Shown: positions 45,280 to 54,733, counted from the first letter of the stretch. The stretch is 64,000 bases of DNA from JANQJD01 sp965601685 (GCA_965601685.1 CBFCWI010000002.1:539657-603656), one strand, 5' to 3'. Notes: generated from the letters alone by a model not told the origin. Numbers and translations are program-made.

Positions 45280-46530
45280 CTACCGGGCGGTGGCTGGCCA
45301 TAGCAGATAAATCAGTGCTGTTCCTCCAAGGCAAGCGCTACCACACAGGGTAAAGGCAAGCGGAAAATTACCAAGATCGCCTAATATACCTCCTAGGATA
45401 GGGCCAAAGGTTCCCCCCACCCCGTAAGCAAGGAATACTACCGGGTAATTATGCCCGACACTATTAGGGCCAAAAGTACTAGCAGTGATGCTAGGGAAAA
45501 GCGCAAAATTCCCTCCAAAATTGAATCCTATTATACTGGCTCCACAATAGAGTAGCATTTCATTACCTGCCATAGAGGTGAAAAGGAGTAACATCACACC
45601 CTGATTGAAGGTCATTAACATGAGTGCCCGCCTTGGCCCAATACGGTCGCCTATCGTACCCCAGATGATGCGGCCGATGCCGTTGGCGATACTGAAGAAT
45701 ACAGCCATAGCAGTACCAGCGACAGCGCTGGCCTCGCCACGTGATAGACCGCTAGCCTCTAGTGCTTCCATAGGATAAAGCTTCATGAGACCAATGGACA
45801 TTAAACCAGCACCGCCGCTGGCAATAAAGGTTAGAAACAACAACACAAATTGTACCGTTCGGAACATCTCGCGATTCGTGTATTCCCGCTGTACAGTCGC
45901 GCTTGCTGCTGCAAGAGCAGGTGTCCAGCCTGGAGGACGCCAACCCTCTGGAGGCATAACCATCCAGGTGCTACCGCTCAAGACGAGGACCATAAACGCT
46001 AAGCCGTAGAAAATAAAAGTGAAATCCAGACCATAGGTTTCTAGCAAAAGGCCCCATTCCCCAGCTACCTTAATCCATCCCATAGCGCCGAATCCGAATC
46101 CTGCGACAGCAATGCCAGCAATCATACCGCGACGATCAGGAAACCAACGCATACCAATAGCAATTGGTACCATGTACCCTGTACCAATACCAATACCGCC
46201 AATGACGCCTATGCATAGAACGACGACTGGAAAGCTGGTGCCGCCTAAAAGACCGGCTAGCACATAACCACTTCCTAGCACTAAACCGCTGCTAACAGCA
46301 AGCCGACGGGGGCCCCACTGCACCATGTAGCGGCCCGCCCATACCATGACCACGGCCAGTGTAGCCAAGCTGGCCGAGAAGGTGATCTGGGTGTCGAGCT
46401 TGCTCCAACCCGCTTCCTTGAGGACTGGTGTGAAAACTGGCCAAGCATAGAGGGCTCCCAGTGCAAACTGGATCAGAACAGCTCCGAGTACGACCAGACG
46501 ACGGTCGATAATTTTCTGCTCCAGCGTCAT
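45280..46530 (-). CDS. OFA-family major facilitator transporter
   Basis: A 416-aa MFS protein of the oxalate:formate antiporter (OFA) family with twelve predicted helices. The first helix ALGALYAWPVFTPVLKEAGWS, then the loop VQWGPRRLAVSSG, the GGIGIGTGYMVPIAIGMRWFPDRRGMIAGIAVAGFGFGA region and the second-half GDRIGPRRALM motif are characteristic. Substrate within this family ranges over oxalate, formate, pyruvate and other carboxylates and cannot be read here. The ATG at 46528-46530 has AAGGGGA upstream; the open frame to 46581 is less likely. It stands alone. Confidence 0.87.
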   Translation of the reverse strand: MTLEQKIIDRRLVVLGAVLIQFALGALYAWPVFTPVLKEAGWSKLDTQITFSASLATLAVVMVWAGRYMVQWGPRRLAVSSGLVLGSGYVLAGLLGGTSFPVVVLCIGVIGGIGIGTGYMVPIAIGMRWFPDRRGMIAGIAVAGFGFGAMGWIKVAGEWGLLLETYGLDFTFIFYGLAFMVLVLSGSTWMVMPPEGWRPPGWTPALAAASATVQREYTNREMFRTVQFVLLFLTFIASGGAGLMSIGLMKLYPMEALEASGLSRGEASAVAGTAMAVFFSIANGIGRIIWGTIGDRIGPRRALMLMTFNQGVMLLLFTSMAGNEMLLYCGASIIGFNFGGNFALFPSITASTFGPNSVGHNYPVVFLAYGVGGTFGPILGGILGDLGNFPLAFTLCGSACLGGTALIYLLWPATAR

Positions 46531-47053
46531 GATATGATTCCCCTTCAGCCCCATCCAGCGGCAGAAGCCGCATAGCATCAACTGCTTGCCGCTAGCGCGG
46601 CCGAGAACTTGTACATACCCTCAGGCATGGGTTGAAATCAATCTGGAAAAATGGAAAACAAGGCCTATAACCGAATGAGGAAAAACTTCTAAAATTCAGA
46701 AGCACGGCAGGGTATGGGAAGTGTTTTGGTGTGCCATGATGTGATACGACTGATGCCACTACGGGACTCACTCACTCGCACACATATCACAGTTGTGCTT
46801 TGGCTAGATCGCGCGTGCACGTTCCCTACTGCAACACCACGGCCACCGTCTCCCCGTTTCAGTACACTTTCCCGCCGTCATAGTGCGGTGAGAGGTTTGC
46901 CTTTTTATGAGCGAATATGAGCGAATGGATCAGAGACCCTCATGAAAAGATCAGGAATGCATGCGCACGCGAGAGAAAACTGATCAGACTGACTTATCCA
47001 TACGCTCTGACTCTTCTCGCTCTATCTTCTAGCAAGAATATTTTCCACTTCAC
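46531..47053. other. 0.5-kb region without a recognised gene
   Basis: Between the OFA transporter start and the trxB stop I see only short open frames (about 68-78 codons) with no family resemblance. No terminator-like hairpin with T-run was found. Confidence 0.5.
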
Positions 47054-48019
47054 TTACCCTGACCCTGATCCCGCCATAATCCCATGGGCAGCAAGGAAAC
47101 GATCTGCTTCCAGAGCCGCCATACAACCTGTCCCTGCTGCTGTCACAGCCTGACGATAAATGTGATCTTGAACATCACCAGCGGCCAGTACGCCGGCAAC
47201 ACTTGTTGCAGTAGAATTCGGCGCAGTCACTATGTAGCCATCTTCATCAAGTAACAATTTTCCTTTGAATAATTCAGTATTTGGAGTATGTCCGATAGCA
47301 ATAAAAAGACCATCACAATTTACAGTATATATCATACTAGTCTTCACGTTCCGCACCTTTACACCAGTCACAGATGGAGGCGTCTGTTCACCGAGCACCT
47401 CTTCAATCACCGTGTCCCAGAGGACATGAATTTTAGGATTAGCGAACAGACGGTCTTGCGTAACACGTTCAGCACGGAAAGCATTGCGACGGTGGATGAT
47501 GGTCACCCGCGTGGCATGATTGGTCAGATAGAGAGCTTCTTCTACCGCTGCATTGCCGCCACCGACCACACAGACTTCCTTGTCAAGAAAGAAAAATCCA
47601 TCACAGGTAGCACATGCTGAAACACCAAATCCCTGGTAGCGTTTCTCACTTTCAAGACCAAGCCATTTAGCAGAGGCCCCTGTGCACAGAATCAAAGTCT
47701 CTCCATAGTAGAGATCACCTGAATCACCTGTAGCAGTAAATGGTCTTTTCTGCAAATCTACTTCCATAACAGTATCCTCAACGAGGATAGCTCCAACGTA
47801 CTGTGCCTGTGCTATCATTTGTTCCATAAGCTGAGGACCCTGAATGGGGGCAGCAAAGCCTGGGTAGTTTTCAACATCAGTGGTAATGGTGAGCTGTCCT
47901 CCGAGCTGCATTCCAGCGACCAGTACTGGTTTGAGATTTGCGCGAGCCGCATAAATAGCAGCAGCACAACCAGCAGGACCAGAACCCAAGATCAACACCT
48001 TTGTATGATAGTTCGCCAT
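47054..48019 (-). CDS. trxB: Thioredoxin-disulfide reductase
   Basis: A 321-aa NADPH-dependent flavoenzyme that reduces thioredoxin. The FAD-binding GSGPAGCAAAIYAARANL is at about 12-29, the redox-active CATC at 136-139 in GVSACATCDGFFF, the NADPH-binding GGGNAAVEEALYL near 155 and the C-terminal FAD-binding GVLAAGDVQDHIYRQAVTAAGTGCMAAL. GAGGAG lies 5 bases before the ATG. It lies on the same strand downstream of ahpC and secB, with a 260-base gap. It can reduce AhpC through thioredoxin. Confidence 0.96.
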   Translation of the reverse strand: MANYHTKVLILGSGPAGCAAAIYAARANLKPVLVAGMQLGGQLTITTDVENYPGFAAPIQGPQLMEQMIAQAQYVGAILVEDTVMEVDLQKRPFTATGDSGDLYYGETLILCTGASAKWLGLESEKRYQGFGVSACATCDGFFFLDKEVCVVGGGNAAVEEALYLTNHATRVTIIHRRNAFRAERVTQDRLFANPKIHVLWDTVIEEVLGEQTPPSVTGVKVRNVKTSMIYTVNCDGLFIAIGHTPNTELFKGKLLLDEDGYIVTAPNSTATSVAGVLAAGDVQDHIYRQAVTAAGTGCMAALEADRFLAAHGIMAGSGSG

Positions 48020-48281
48020 AATCTCCTCTTAGGAGTAAGGGGAGGAATCGCCTCTTAGAGCCGTTTAGCAATGAGGGTGGTCATACGTTACGTTACACCA
48101 AATAAAGTCGCCATGCCATCGAGCGCCAGCAGCTGACCGTCACCAACCACCAGCGCGCAGACCTTCTTATGAAGACGTGGCCGCCCTACCGGACCAGAAT
48201 CTCCCCCACGTAGCACACGCGTCTAACATGGCAGAAGGGGCCTTTCTTCACGCCGGGAAGTATTCGCCACTTTCCCGAATT

Positions 48282-48896
48282 CTACAGCGTGTCAGCGTGC
48301 TGTGCTAGATAAGCAGCAACCCCGGAAGGTGTTGCCTGCATGCCAGGCTTGCCCTTCTGCCAGCCAGCTGGGCACACCTCACCATGTTCTTCATGGAACT
48401 GTAGAGCATCAGCGACGCGTAAGACATCATCCACATTGCGACCTAATGGCAGATCGTTTACTACTTGATGACGCACGATACCAGAGCGATCTATCAAGAA
48501 TGTGCCACGCAGTGCTACTGACTCATCCACCAGTACCCCAAATAACCGGGAAATAACTTTTGTCAGATCTGCTACTAATGGAAACTGGATCTTACCGATT
48601 CCACCTTTCTCAACTGGTGTGTTCTTCCAAGCTAAGTGAGTGAAGTGCGAATCAACACTAATACCAACAATCTCTATGTGGCGCGTCTGAAAGTCTTGCA
48701 GACGGTGTGCATGAGCCAAGATCTCGGACGGGCATACAAAAGTGAAATCCAGTGGATAGAAGAAGATCACTCCGTAGGAGCCTTTGAGGTGCTCCTTGAT
48801 ATTGAAAGTTTCAATGATCTCATTATTTGGCATCACGGCAGGTGCAGTGAAATCTGGAATCTCACGTCCTACTAGAACGGTCCTATCGGCGTTCAT
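48282..48896 (-). CDS. ahpC: Typical 2-Cys peroxiredoxin (AhpC/TSA family)
   Basis: A 204-aa peroxiredoxin reducing hydrogen peroxide and organic peroxides. The peroxidatic Cys is residue 55 in FYPLDFTFVCPSE, and the resolving Cys lies in HGEVCPAGW near residue 175, so it is a typical 2-Cys enzyme, similar to the alphaproteobacterial/Prx1 type rather than enteric AhpC. A GGAGA ribosome binding site precedes the ATG. It sits between secB and trxB on one strand. Confidence 0.94.
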   Translation of the reverse strand: MNADRTVLVGREIPDFTAPAVMPNNEIIETFNIKEHLKGSYGVIFFYPLDFTFVCPSEILAHAHRLQDFQTRHIEIVGISVDSHFTHLAWKNTPVEKGGIGKIQFPLVADLTKVISRLFGVLVDESVALRGTFLIDRSGIVRHQVVNDLPLGRNVDDVLRVADALQFHEEHGEVCPAGWQKGKPGMQATPSGVAAYLAQHADTL

Positions 48897-48923
48897 GCTT
48901 CAACTCTCCTCTATTCAGGCTAT

Positions 48924-49388
48924 TCAGGCAGCAACGTGTTGCCGTTCCTCTAGTTGCTGGCGGTAGCGGGACACAAAGTCAATGGGGGCCATCACAAGTG
49001 GTGGAAAGCCAGAATCTCGACTGACGTCAGCAACAATAGAGCGTGCAAATGGAAAAAGAAGCCGCGGTACCTCGATCATGACCAGCGGCTGAACGTGCTC
49101 TCGTGGGACATTCAAGCTCACGATTGTAGCATAGATCAATTCTATGATAAAAGCAACCTTATCTTCAAGGACGCTTTTGATATGGAAACTCAGAGTTACT
49201 TCAAACATGTTTGTTTCTAGCTCGTGGTTGTCAACATCTACATGAATCGATACCGTGGGGGATGCGTGTAGCTCTTGAAAGATACCAGGCACGTGTGGCG
49301 CTTCGAAGGACAGATCCTTAATGTATTGCCCATGGACAACTAGCGGTGCGTTTGACATTCCGGTGTCGGCGGTGGTATGATCGGTCAT
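48924..49388 (-). CDS. secB: Protein-export chaperone SecB
   Basis: A 154-aa tetrameric chaperone that keeps preproteins unfolded and delivers them to SecA. Family landmarks are GQYIKDLSFEAPHVPGIF, VDVDNHELETNMFEVTLSFHI, VAFIIELIYATIVSLNV and MIEVPRLLFPFARSIVADVSRDSGFPPLVMAPIDF, the last the most conserved. The frame opens upstream to 49430; the ATG at 49386-49388 with GAGAGG is the standard start. Often divergent from timA in alphaproteobacteria; here timA is 13 kb away, another sign of rearrangement. Confidence 0.95.
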   Translation of the reverse strand: MTDHTTADTGMSNAPLVVHGQYIKDLSFEAPHVPGIFQELHASPTVSIHVDVDNHELETNMFEVTLSFHIKSVLEDKVAFIIELIYATIVSLNVPREHVQPLVMIEVPRLLFPFARSIVADVSRDSGFPPLVMAPIDFVSRYRQQLEERQHVAA

Positions 49389-49564
49389 TCGCCTCTCCCA
49401 CGTGGGGCCGTGCCAGTCTGAGCACAACAAAATTCATAGCTAGCACAGGTTGCCTCTTTAAAACAACCCGCACCGGTTTGCATATTACGCTAGTTGTCTA
49501 CACCGCTATTCTAAAACTCCAAACAGGTGCAGTCATGCTGTACTTAACTATGGATTAGCAGAAA

Positions 49565-50272
49565 ATGTACACCCCAGTTGTTTTCTTCGATATAGGTGCG
49601 ACTCTCATAGAAGGACCCGCCTTTACCCCGGCACAGCAGATTGCGACCAGGCTCGGATTCAGTGACACAACACGGCGTCGGCTTGACCAACAACTGCTGA
49701 CCTCTATGATAAACACGCCAGATGCCCTTGTTGCATTGCTAATGAGTGCATACGCTGTGCCAGCTAAAACAGCAGCAGATTTAGCTACGATGATCTGGCA
49801 GTCGCAGATTGAGGGACCAAAAACAGTTCCTGGGGGAATGGAGCTGCTATCTGCCCTGCGGGCAACAGGAATTCAGTACGGTTTTATCTCGAATATATGG
49901 TTTCCCTATGCTACTACCTTTGCTCGTCTTTATGGTAAACTGGCAGAAACAGATCTTGCCTTTTTCTCGTTCCGTGCAGGTTTAATGAAGCCAGATCTTG
50001 GCCTATTCCAAAAGGCAATTGCTACTGCTAATTGTCTTCCACGGGCATGTATCATGATTGGGGATTCGTATGATAGTGATATAAGACCCGCCATTGCCCT
50101 TGGTATGCAGACCGTGTGGTTCCTGTGTCGTCCTGCGAAAGAACAGTTAGGATTAGAGAGAGTTAGGCAGAAGATCTTCCCTACTCCAAACAAGGTAGTT
50201 TCATCCCTCATTGGGCTGAATGTGGCCACAGTGGTCAGTCTGACGACGGAAGCGAAGATGCCATGCAATTGA
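49565..50272 (+). CDS. HAD-superfamily hydrolase-like protein
   Basis: A 235-aa HAD-fold protein. Motif I is FFDIGATL, keeping the nucleophile Asp9 but with Gly instead of Asp at the +2 general acid position; motif II Ser is in YGFISNIWF, motif III Lys in GLMKPDLGLFQ and motif IV is GDSYDSDI. The helical cap between about residues 15 and 85 is the class I type. The +2 replacement is also found in some HAD families and may alter the reaction from simple phosphatase. Its stop overlaps the next gene by 10 bases, so both are translationally coupled and probably act together. Substrate unknown. Confidence 0.75.
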   Translation: MYTPVVFFDIGATLIEGPAFTPAQQIATRLGFSDTTRRRLDQQLLTSMINTPDALVALLMSAYAVPAKTAADLATMIWQSQIEGPKTVPGGMELLSALRATGIQYGFISNIWFPYATTFARLYGKLAETDLAFFSFRAGLMKPDLGLFQKAIATANCLPRACIMIGDSYDSDIRPAIALGMQTVWFLCRPAKEQLGLERVRQKIFPTPNKVVSSLIGLNVATVVSLTTEAKMPCN

Positions 50273-50877
50273 CACGCTGGGAATATCTCTCTACAGGAGA
50301 AACACTGGCACGATTGCGTCAGGTACGACTCAGAGGTTTTGGAGCGCCATTGGTCTACGCCCGGTCAACTTTGAGTCTGGAGCAGGCGGTCCCTGCCGAT
50401 TCTCTAGTACCAGCCCAACGCTATGTATTGAAGGCTAATCTGGATAGGGTGTTGATGCTTGCTCGCTTGTTCGCGCAGGAGAGGATCAACATCTTTGCCC
50501 TGGAAGGGGTATTACTGTTCTGGCTTGACCAAGATGGCCTTGTAGAGGGTCCTACACCAATAGCCCCGCCGGTAGTTGAAGAATCACATGAAGCTAATGG
50601 CCGCGTAGTGTGGCTTATTAACGATGGCATGCATAGGGTAACAGTTGCCCTCCGGATAGGGGTGCCTATTAATATACTACTTGTGCGAGCTGTACCGACA
50701 GAGTGGCCCTATTATGCCTTACCCCTACCAGGCGGCTGGGCTGACGTAGAAGACCTGGACAGGCTGCCAACTGATTATCGAAAGAAAACCTATCGCAGAC
50801 CAGGGGATAAGAAAGCATTGTTTCGAGACTTCAACGCTGTGTTCCCAGGGATCCAGAAGAAGCGTGAGGCCTCCTAA
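50263..50877 (+). CDS. Conserved protein with ParB-like motif, coupled to HAD gene
   Basis: A 204-aa protein I cannot assign to a named family. A stretch at 117-126, WLINDGMHRV, followed by VALRIGVPI, is like the ParB/sulfiredoxin fold's IxDGxHR nucleotide-binding motif. The C-terminal half has WPYYALPLPGGW and KKTYRRPGDKKALFRDFNAVFPGIQKKR, which look strongly conserved. The N-terminal half (1-100) is helical with no motif I know. It starts with ATGCAATTGACA, 10 bases inside the HAD gene, so the two proteins are made from one message. A role in nucleotide-derived metabolism is only a guess. Gene product appears intact. Confidence 0.6.
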   Translation: MQLTRWEYLSTGETLARLRQVRLRGFGAPLVYARSTLSLEQAVPADSLVPAQRYVLKANLDRVLMLARLFAQERINIFALEGVLLFWLDQDGLVEGPTPIAPPVVEESHEANGRVVWLINDGMHRVTVALRIGVPINILLVRAVPTEWPYYALPLPGGWADVEDLDRLPTDYRKKTYRRPGDKKALFRDFNAVFPGIQKKREAS

Positions 50878-51113
50878 AAGAGGGGTGGGAATGAGTGCTC
50901 TAACTGTGACTGCCTTAGTGGGTTGGTTCGGTTGAGAGGCTGTGTAGCTCCTGCAACAGACAGTCAGTAGCAGAGCTGCGACGGGCTGGTTGCTGATCCC
51001 TGACAGTGCTTTGAACAATACAAGAAAAACCGGTGGGATGGATGGCGTGTGGTTTTTGTAGCCTCAGTCAGTAGAAGCGACTCTGAAAAGCTACCAATCA
51101 ATGGGAGACTTGC

Positions 51114-51689
51114 GTGCAGTACATCGTGGGTGGAGCTTTTCGTGGCAGGCGGCTTGTGTCCCTACCAGCAGGTACCGCTATACGGCCAACGACAGGTCGC
51201 CTCAGGGAGACCATTTTTAACGTCCTTGTGCACCGCTTTCAGAACAACATGAATTGGACTTTATCCGGAGCGCGAGTAGCAGATGCTTTTGCTGGCACTG
51301 GTGCTATGGGATTTGAAGCGCTCTCACGGGGAGCAGCGCATGTCACTTTCATTGATCATGCCACAGCAGCTCAGAGCGTTATCCGTGCCAATAGACACGC
51401 TCTCGGTGTAGAGGCACGCAGCACGATCCTAGTTCAGGATGTGCTACAGCCACCAGCGGCCATACATGCCTGCACTCTCATCTTTCTAGATTCACCCTAT
51501 AATGATAATGATAGCATGACAGCCGCTGCTCTGGCCGCATTACGGGCGGTTGGCTGGCTGGCGCATGGAGCATTATGCGTCATAGAGCATCTGGCTAGCC
51601 GGAAGATTGAACTGCCCGCTGGCTTTCGGCTTGCTAACACACGCAGCTATGGCAAGGCAAATGTGTTATTTCTGTGGGCATTAGACTAA
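51114..51689 (+). CDS. rsmD: 16S rRNA (guanine-966-N2)-methyltransferase RsmD
   Basis: A 191-aa RsmD-type methyltransferase acting on 30S subunits. The start IVGGAFRGRRLVSLPAGTAIRPTTGRLRE is the family signature; the SAM-binding motif VADAFAGTGAMGFEALSRGA and VTFIDHATAA follow. Motif IV, normally DPPY in N2-guanine enzymes, reads DSPY here (about residue 129), a change in the catalytic tetrad that still falls within the (N/D)-P-P-(Y/F)-like pattern in position but not strictly. GTG start with GGGAGA upstream. It stands between the HAD/ParB-like pair and murA. Confidence 0.87.
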   Translation: MQYIVGGAFRGRRLVSLPAGTAIRPTTGRLRETIFNVLVHRFQNNMNWTLSGARVADAFAGTGAMGFEALSRGAAHVTFIDHATAAQSVIRANRHALGVEARSTILVQDVLQPPAAIHACTLIFLDSPYNDNDSMTAAALAALRAVGWLAHGALCVIEHLASRKIELPAGFRLANTRSYGKANVLFLWALD

Positions 51690-51696
51690 AGCCATG

Positions 51697-52986
51697 CTAA
51701 TCCCGTACACGTTCGAGACAGGCACCGCAAGTTGCCATGTTCTCTACAAGACGCTCATACCCCCTGTCAAGATGGTAGATTCTGTTAACCATAGTCTCCC
51801 CTTGTGCTGAGAGACCAGCGAGTACGAGACAGACAGAAGCACGCAAATCAGTGGCCATGACAGGTGCACCAGACAGTCTCGGCACGCCACGCACGATGGC
51901 TGAGGAAGCACGATGAATGTTAATCTGTGCTCCCATACGTATCAGTTCTGGTACGTGCATCAGTCTGTTCTCGAAAATGGTTTCTGTAATCATGGCTGCT
52001 CCACGGGCTGTGGTCATCAGTGCCATAACCTGCGCTTGCATGTCTGTGGGAAAGCCAGGATAAGGCTCGGTCATGACATCAACTCCAGTGAGGTCAATGT
52101 CGACAGCACTAATATTAATGCCTCTTTTAGTAGAGTGTATCTGTACACCGCATTTCTTCAGATATGTGAAAATCGCTACCATCAGATCTTGTCTGGCATT
52201 GATTAATTCTATTTCTCCACGTGTGATAGCCGCTGCCACCGCATATGTTCCTGCCTCAATTCTATCCGAAACGATACGATAAGTAGCACCATGTAAATAA
52301 TCTACTCCCTCAACCAGAAGGGTATCTGTACCTATACCTTCAATCCTAGCACCCATGACTGTTAGACAGTGGGCAAGATCACAGACTTCAGGCTCACGAG
52401 CTGCGTTCATCAATACTGTTTCCCCTCTTGCTAGTACGGCTGCCATTAATAAGTTTTCAGTTGCACCAACAGAGATTTGCGGGAAGATAATCTGTGTGCC
52501 TTTGAGACGTCCCTGCACACTAGCTTCGATGTAGCCACCGTTCAGCTTGATGCAAGCACCCATCTGCTCCAGGCCCTTGATGTGTAAGTCTACTGGCCTG
52601 GTACCGATGGCACAGCCGCCTGGTAGAGAAACACGTGCTTGTCCAAATCGAGCTACTAATGGTCCTAATACTAGGACAGAAGCACGCATCCGGCGTACCA
52701 ATTCATAGGGTGCTGTGGTGTTGGTGACAGTCCGGCCACACAGTGCAAGAGTACGACCTTCACAGCTGCTGTTGGGCGAACTATCATTGATGGATAGCCC
52801 TACGCCATGCTGGACCAGTAGATGAGCCATAGTAATAATGTCCACGAGGTATGGCATATTACAAAGAGTTAAAATGTCATCTGTGAGCAAGCTAGCTGCC
52901 ATTAATGGTAATGCAGCATTCTTAGAACCTATAATTGAAATAGTTCCTTTCAGGGGTACACCACCAAAAATACGGATTCTATCCAT
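51697..52986 (-). CDS. murA: UDP-N-acetylglucosamine 1-carboxyvinyltransferase
   Basis: A 429-aa MurA performing the first committed step of peptidoglycan synthesis. The N-terminal GTISIIGSKNAALPLMAASLL includes the catalytic Lys region, the PEP-adduct Cys is residue 125 in LPGGCAIGTRPVDLH (the fosfomycin target), and TEPYPGFPTDMQAQ and NRLMHVPELIRMGA near the C-terminus are conserved. Full length and intact. No clear ribosome binding site precedes the ATG. With lnt, hldE and GT9 it shows the cell still builds a Gram-negative envelope. Confidence 0.96.
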   Translation of the reverse strand: MDRIRIFGGVPLKGTISIIGSKNAALPLMAASLLTDDILTLCNMPYLVDIITMAHLLVQHGVGLSINDSSPNSSCEGRTLALCGRTVTNTTAPYELVRRMRASVLVLGPLVARFGQARVSLPGGCAIGTRPVDLHIKGLEQMGACIKLNGGYIEASVQGRLKGTQIIFPQISVGATENLLMAAVLARGETVLMNAAREPEVCDLAHCLTVMGARIEGIGTDTLLVEGVDYLHGATYRIVSDRIEAGTYAVAAAITRGEIELINARQDLMVAIFTYLKKCGVQIHSTKRGINISAVDIDLTGVDVMTEPYPGFPTDMQAQVMALMTTARGAAMITETIFENRLMHVPELIRMGAQINIHRASSAIVRGVPRLSGAPVMATDLRASVCLVLAGLSAQGETMVNRIYHLDRGYERLVENMATCGACLERVRD

Positions 52987-53635
52987 GCGTAGCTGCGTCC
53001 AATTTATGGCAAAGCTGTTTTACAAGCGCTTGACAGAGACACGCTAACAGCGCAACAAAGGCAAAAAACCATGCCACGTTGCTGTGGACGCTGCTCCCTC
53101 CAGCCGTGGCAAGCCCTGTACGGCCTTATATCAGCACCGGTGTTCATCATGAGTAAATGCGTTCTGTCACCCTTGAGCGAAGGCTCTACAAACTTGTCTA
53201 GGTAGAAACGGATTCTCGTGATTCAGAAGGCTGCGACAGACGGCTGCTTATGCCTGGTTATCTGTATAGACGCAACATACATTAGAAATGTAAAAGCGAC
53301 TACAATCCGGTCTCATTGACGTCTCCATCTTGATAATCGTGACTATTGCATGATACACTACTAGTCGTCACATAGCTATCCCCTCAGGGATTCCCTCCTG
53401 TTGGGAGAACCAAGAGACTGGCACGTCCCTCTTCTGTATCACTAGAATGGAGACAAGAGGAGGCAAGAGTGAGGAGTTCTTGCATATCACAGCCCTAGCG
53501 TCATCACAGCAAGGCCTAACATACTCACTCTCCCATCTTGAGGGGATATTGTCCTGTAATCTGTCGTACTGATTATAACACAGTCATACTTATGATGGTT
53601 CTAATACTGACAGTATAGTAGTGATGTACTTATGA
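52987..53635. other. 0.65-kb region without a gene
   Basis: No open frame of note. The end contains the first copy of a 24-base direct repeat (53587-53610) whose second copy overlaps the end of the following gene. Nothing else identifiable. Confidence 0.5.
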
Positions 53636-53650
53636 TTATTCTAATACTGA
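53587..53650. repeat. 24-bp direct repeat at the 3' end of the oxidoreductase gene
   Basis: TACTTATGATGGTTCTAATACTGA-like text occurs at 53587-53610 and, with two base changes, at 53627-53650, a period of 40 bases. The second copy includes the stop codon of the minus-strand Gfo/Idh gene. It looks like a recent local duplication. Confidence 0.7.
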
Positions 53651-54586
53651 TTGACAACGTTCTAGTAATGCCACCACATCGACCCCCAGATCGAGGCTCT
53701 CTGTGTCTTCGACACGATTAGCAACTGCCACGACAAACCAGGAAATCGTGTTAAAAAGCGAGTCTTCCATGGGCAGGACGACTGGTTGGCCTGTGTCATC
53801 TGGAACACTAAAATCTGGAATTGGTGGATGGAGCTTGAGCGTGCCAGAATCTGAACCATCGTAAACTAAAGTCAGCCGATCGAAATACACAGCGAAATAG
53901 TGCGTTTTCTGCTCTAAGATATTGGAGAGTCGGATTCGCACCTCTACGTCAGTGTCTTGGACAAAGTCTAGTCGTAGCTCAACGGTTTCGCCGCTGCCAC
54001 CGAGTGTAGCGTGGCGCCTAATGTAGCGAGCTGATATGTCTTCCGGCTCAGAAGCGTTGAGCAAGTCGACGCACAGAGCAAGCTCCTGTGCACCCCAGTT
54101 CCATAGCACCGGACTGTCAGGACAGTACGCACCAAAATAGCTACGAATAGCGCGAATGGGGCCGATCGTGTGCCCCCTCACTAGCTCCTTGATAAAACGG
54201 TAGGCTGGATGGGTTAAGAGTGTGTGGTTTACTATGGCTAGAGGGGGAGAAGTGAGTTTCTTTAAGGCAATAGCATGTTCTAAAGTTGTACTGAGTGGTA
54301 TTTCTATTAGCGTTGGTATCTTAGCCGCTAAGGCATGACTAGCAATAGAAAAATGAGTAGCTGGTGGCGTGGCGATTATGAGACCATCAAGTGCGACAGG
54401 GTCTAGAATCGCGTGCCAGTCCGGGAAGATTTGGCAGCTGGATGAGACCAGTGCACTGGTCTCCATCTTATGACTCCCTACCCGTACAAGGTGAGCACTT
54501 GTTGTACGGTCTATAGCCTTGATGATAGCACGCCCTCGGCGGCCAGCGCCAATCAAGCCTAGGCGAATCGATGATTGAACAGTCAT
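53636..54586 (-). CDS. Gfo/Idh/MocA-family oxidoreductase
   Basis: A 316-aa protein of the NAD(P)-dependent glucose-fructose oxidoreductase family. The Rossmann start is LGLIGAGRRGRAIIKAI, and DGLIIATPPATHFSIASHAL is typical. The usual EKP motif, whose Lys is catalytic, reads EIP here (LIEIPLSTTLE, about residue 95), so classical dehydrogenase activity is doubtful. The C-terminal beta-sheet domain is present, with an YFGAYCPDSPVLWNWGAQELAL segment. It could be an altered sugar or UDP-sugar enzyme or a non-catalytic relative. ATG start at 54584-54586. Confidence 0.78.
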   Translation of the reverse strand: MTVQSSIRLGLIGAGRRGRAIIKAIDRTTSAHLVRVGSHKMETSALVSSSCQIFPDWHAILDPVALDGLIIATPPATHFSIASHALAAKIPTLIEIPLSTTLEHAIALKKLTSPPLAIVNHTLLTHPAYRFIKELVRGHTIGPIRAIRSYFGAYCPDSPVLWNWGAQELALCVDLLNASEPEDISARYIRRHATLGGSGETVELRLDFVQDTDVEVRIRLSNILEQKTHYFAVYFDRLTLVYDGSDSGTLKLHPPIPDFSVPDDTGQPVVLPMEDSLFNTISWFVVAVANRVEDTESLDLGVDVVALLERCQSVLE

Positions 54587-54733
54587 TGCTCCTCCATATT
54601 TGTACTAGAAATGTTCTATAATAAGAAAACAGCAGCGTAAGCGACAACTGTCCAGGGCATCGATGACAAGTGGTATTGTGATATATCTAGCTTTTCTTTT
54701 TCAATCTCCTGCCGCCAGAAAAGGTAGAAGCTG

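Noticed and set aside
46714..47153. Short plus-strand open frames as genes
   Set aside because: They lack ribosome binding sites and family motifs, and the second runs into the end of trxB on the opposite strand.
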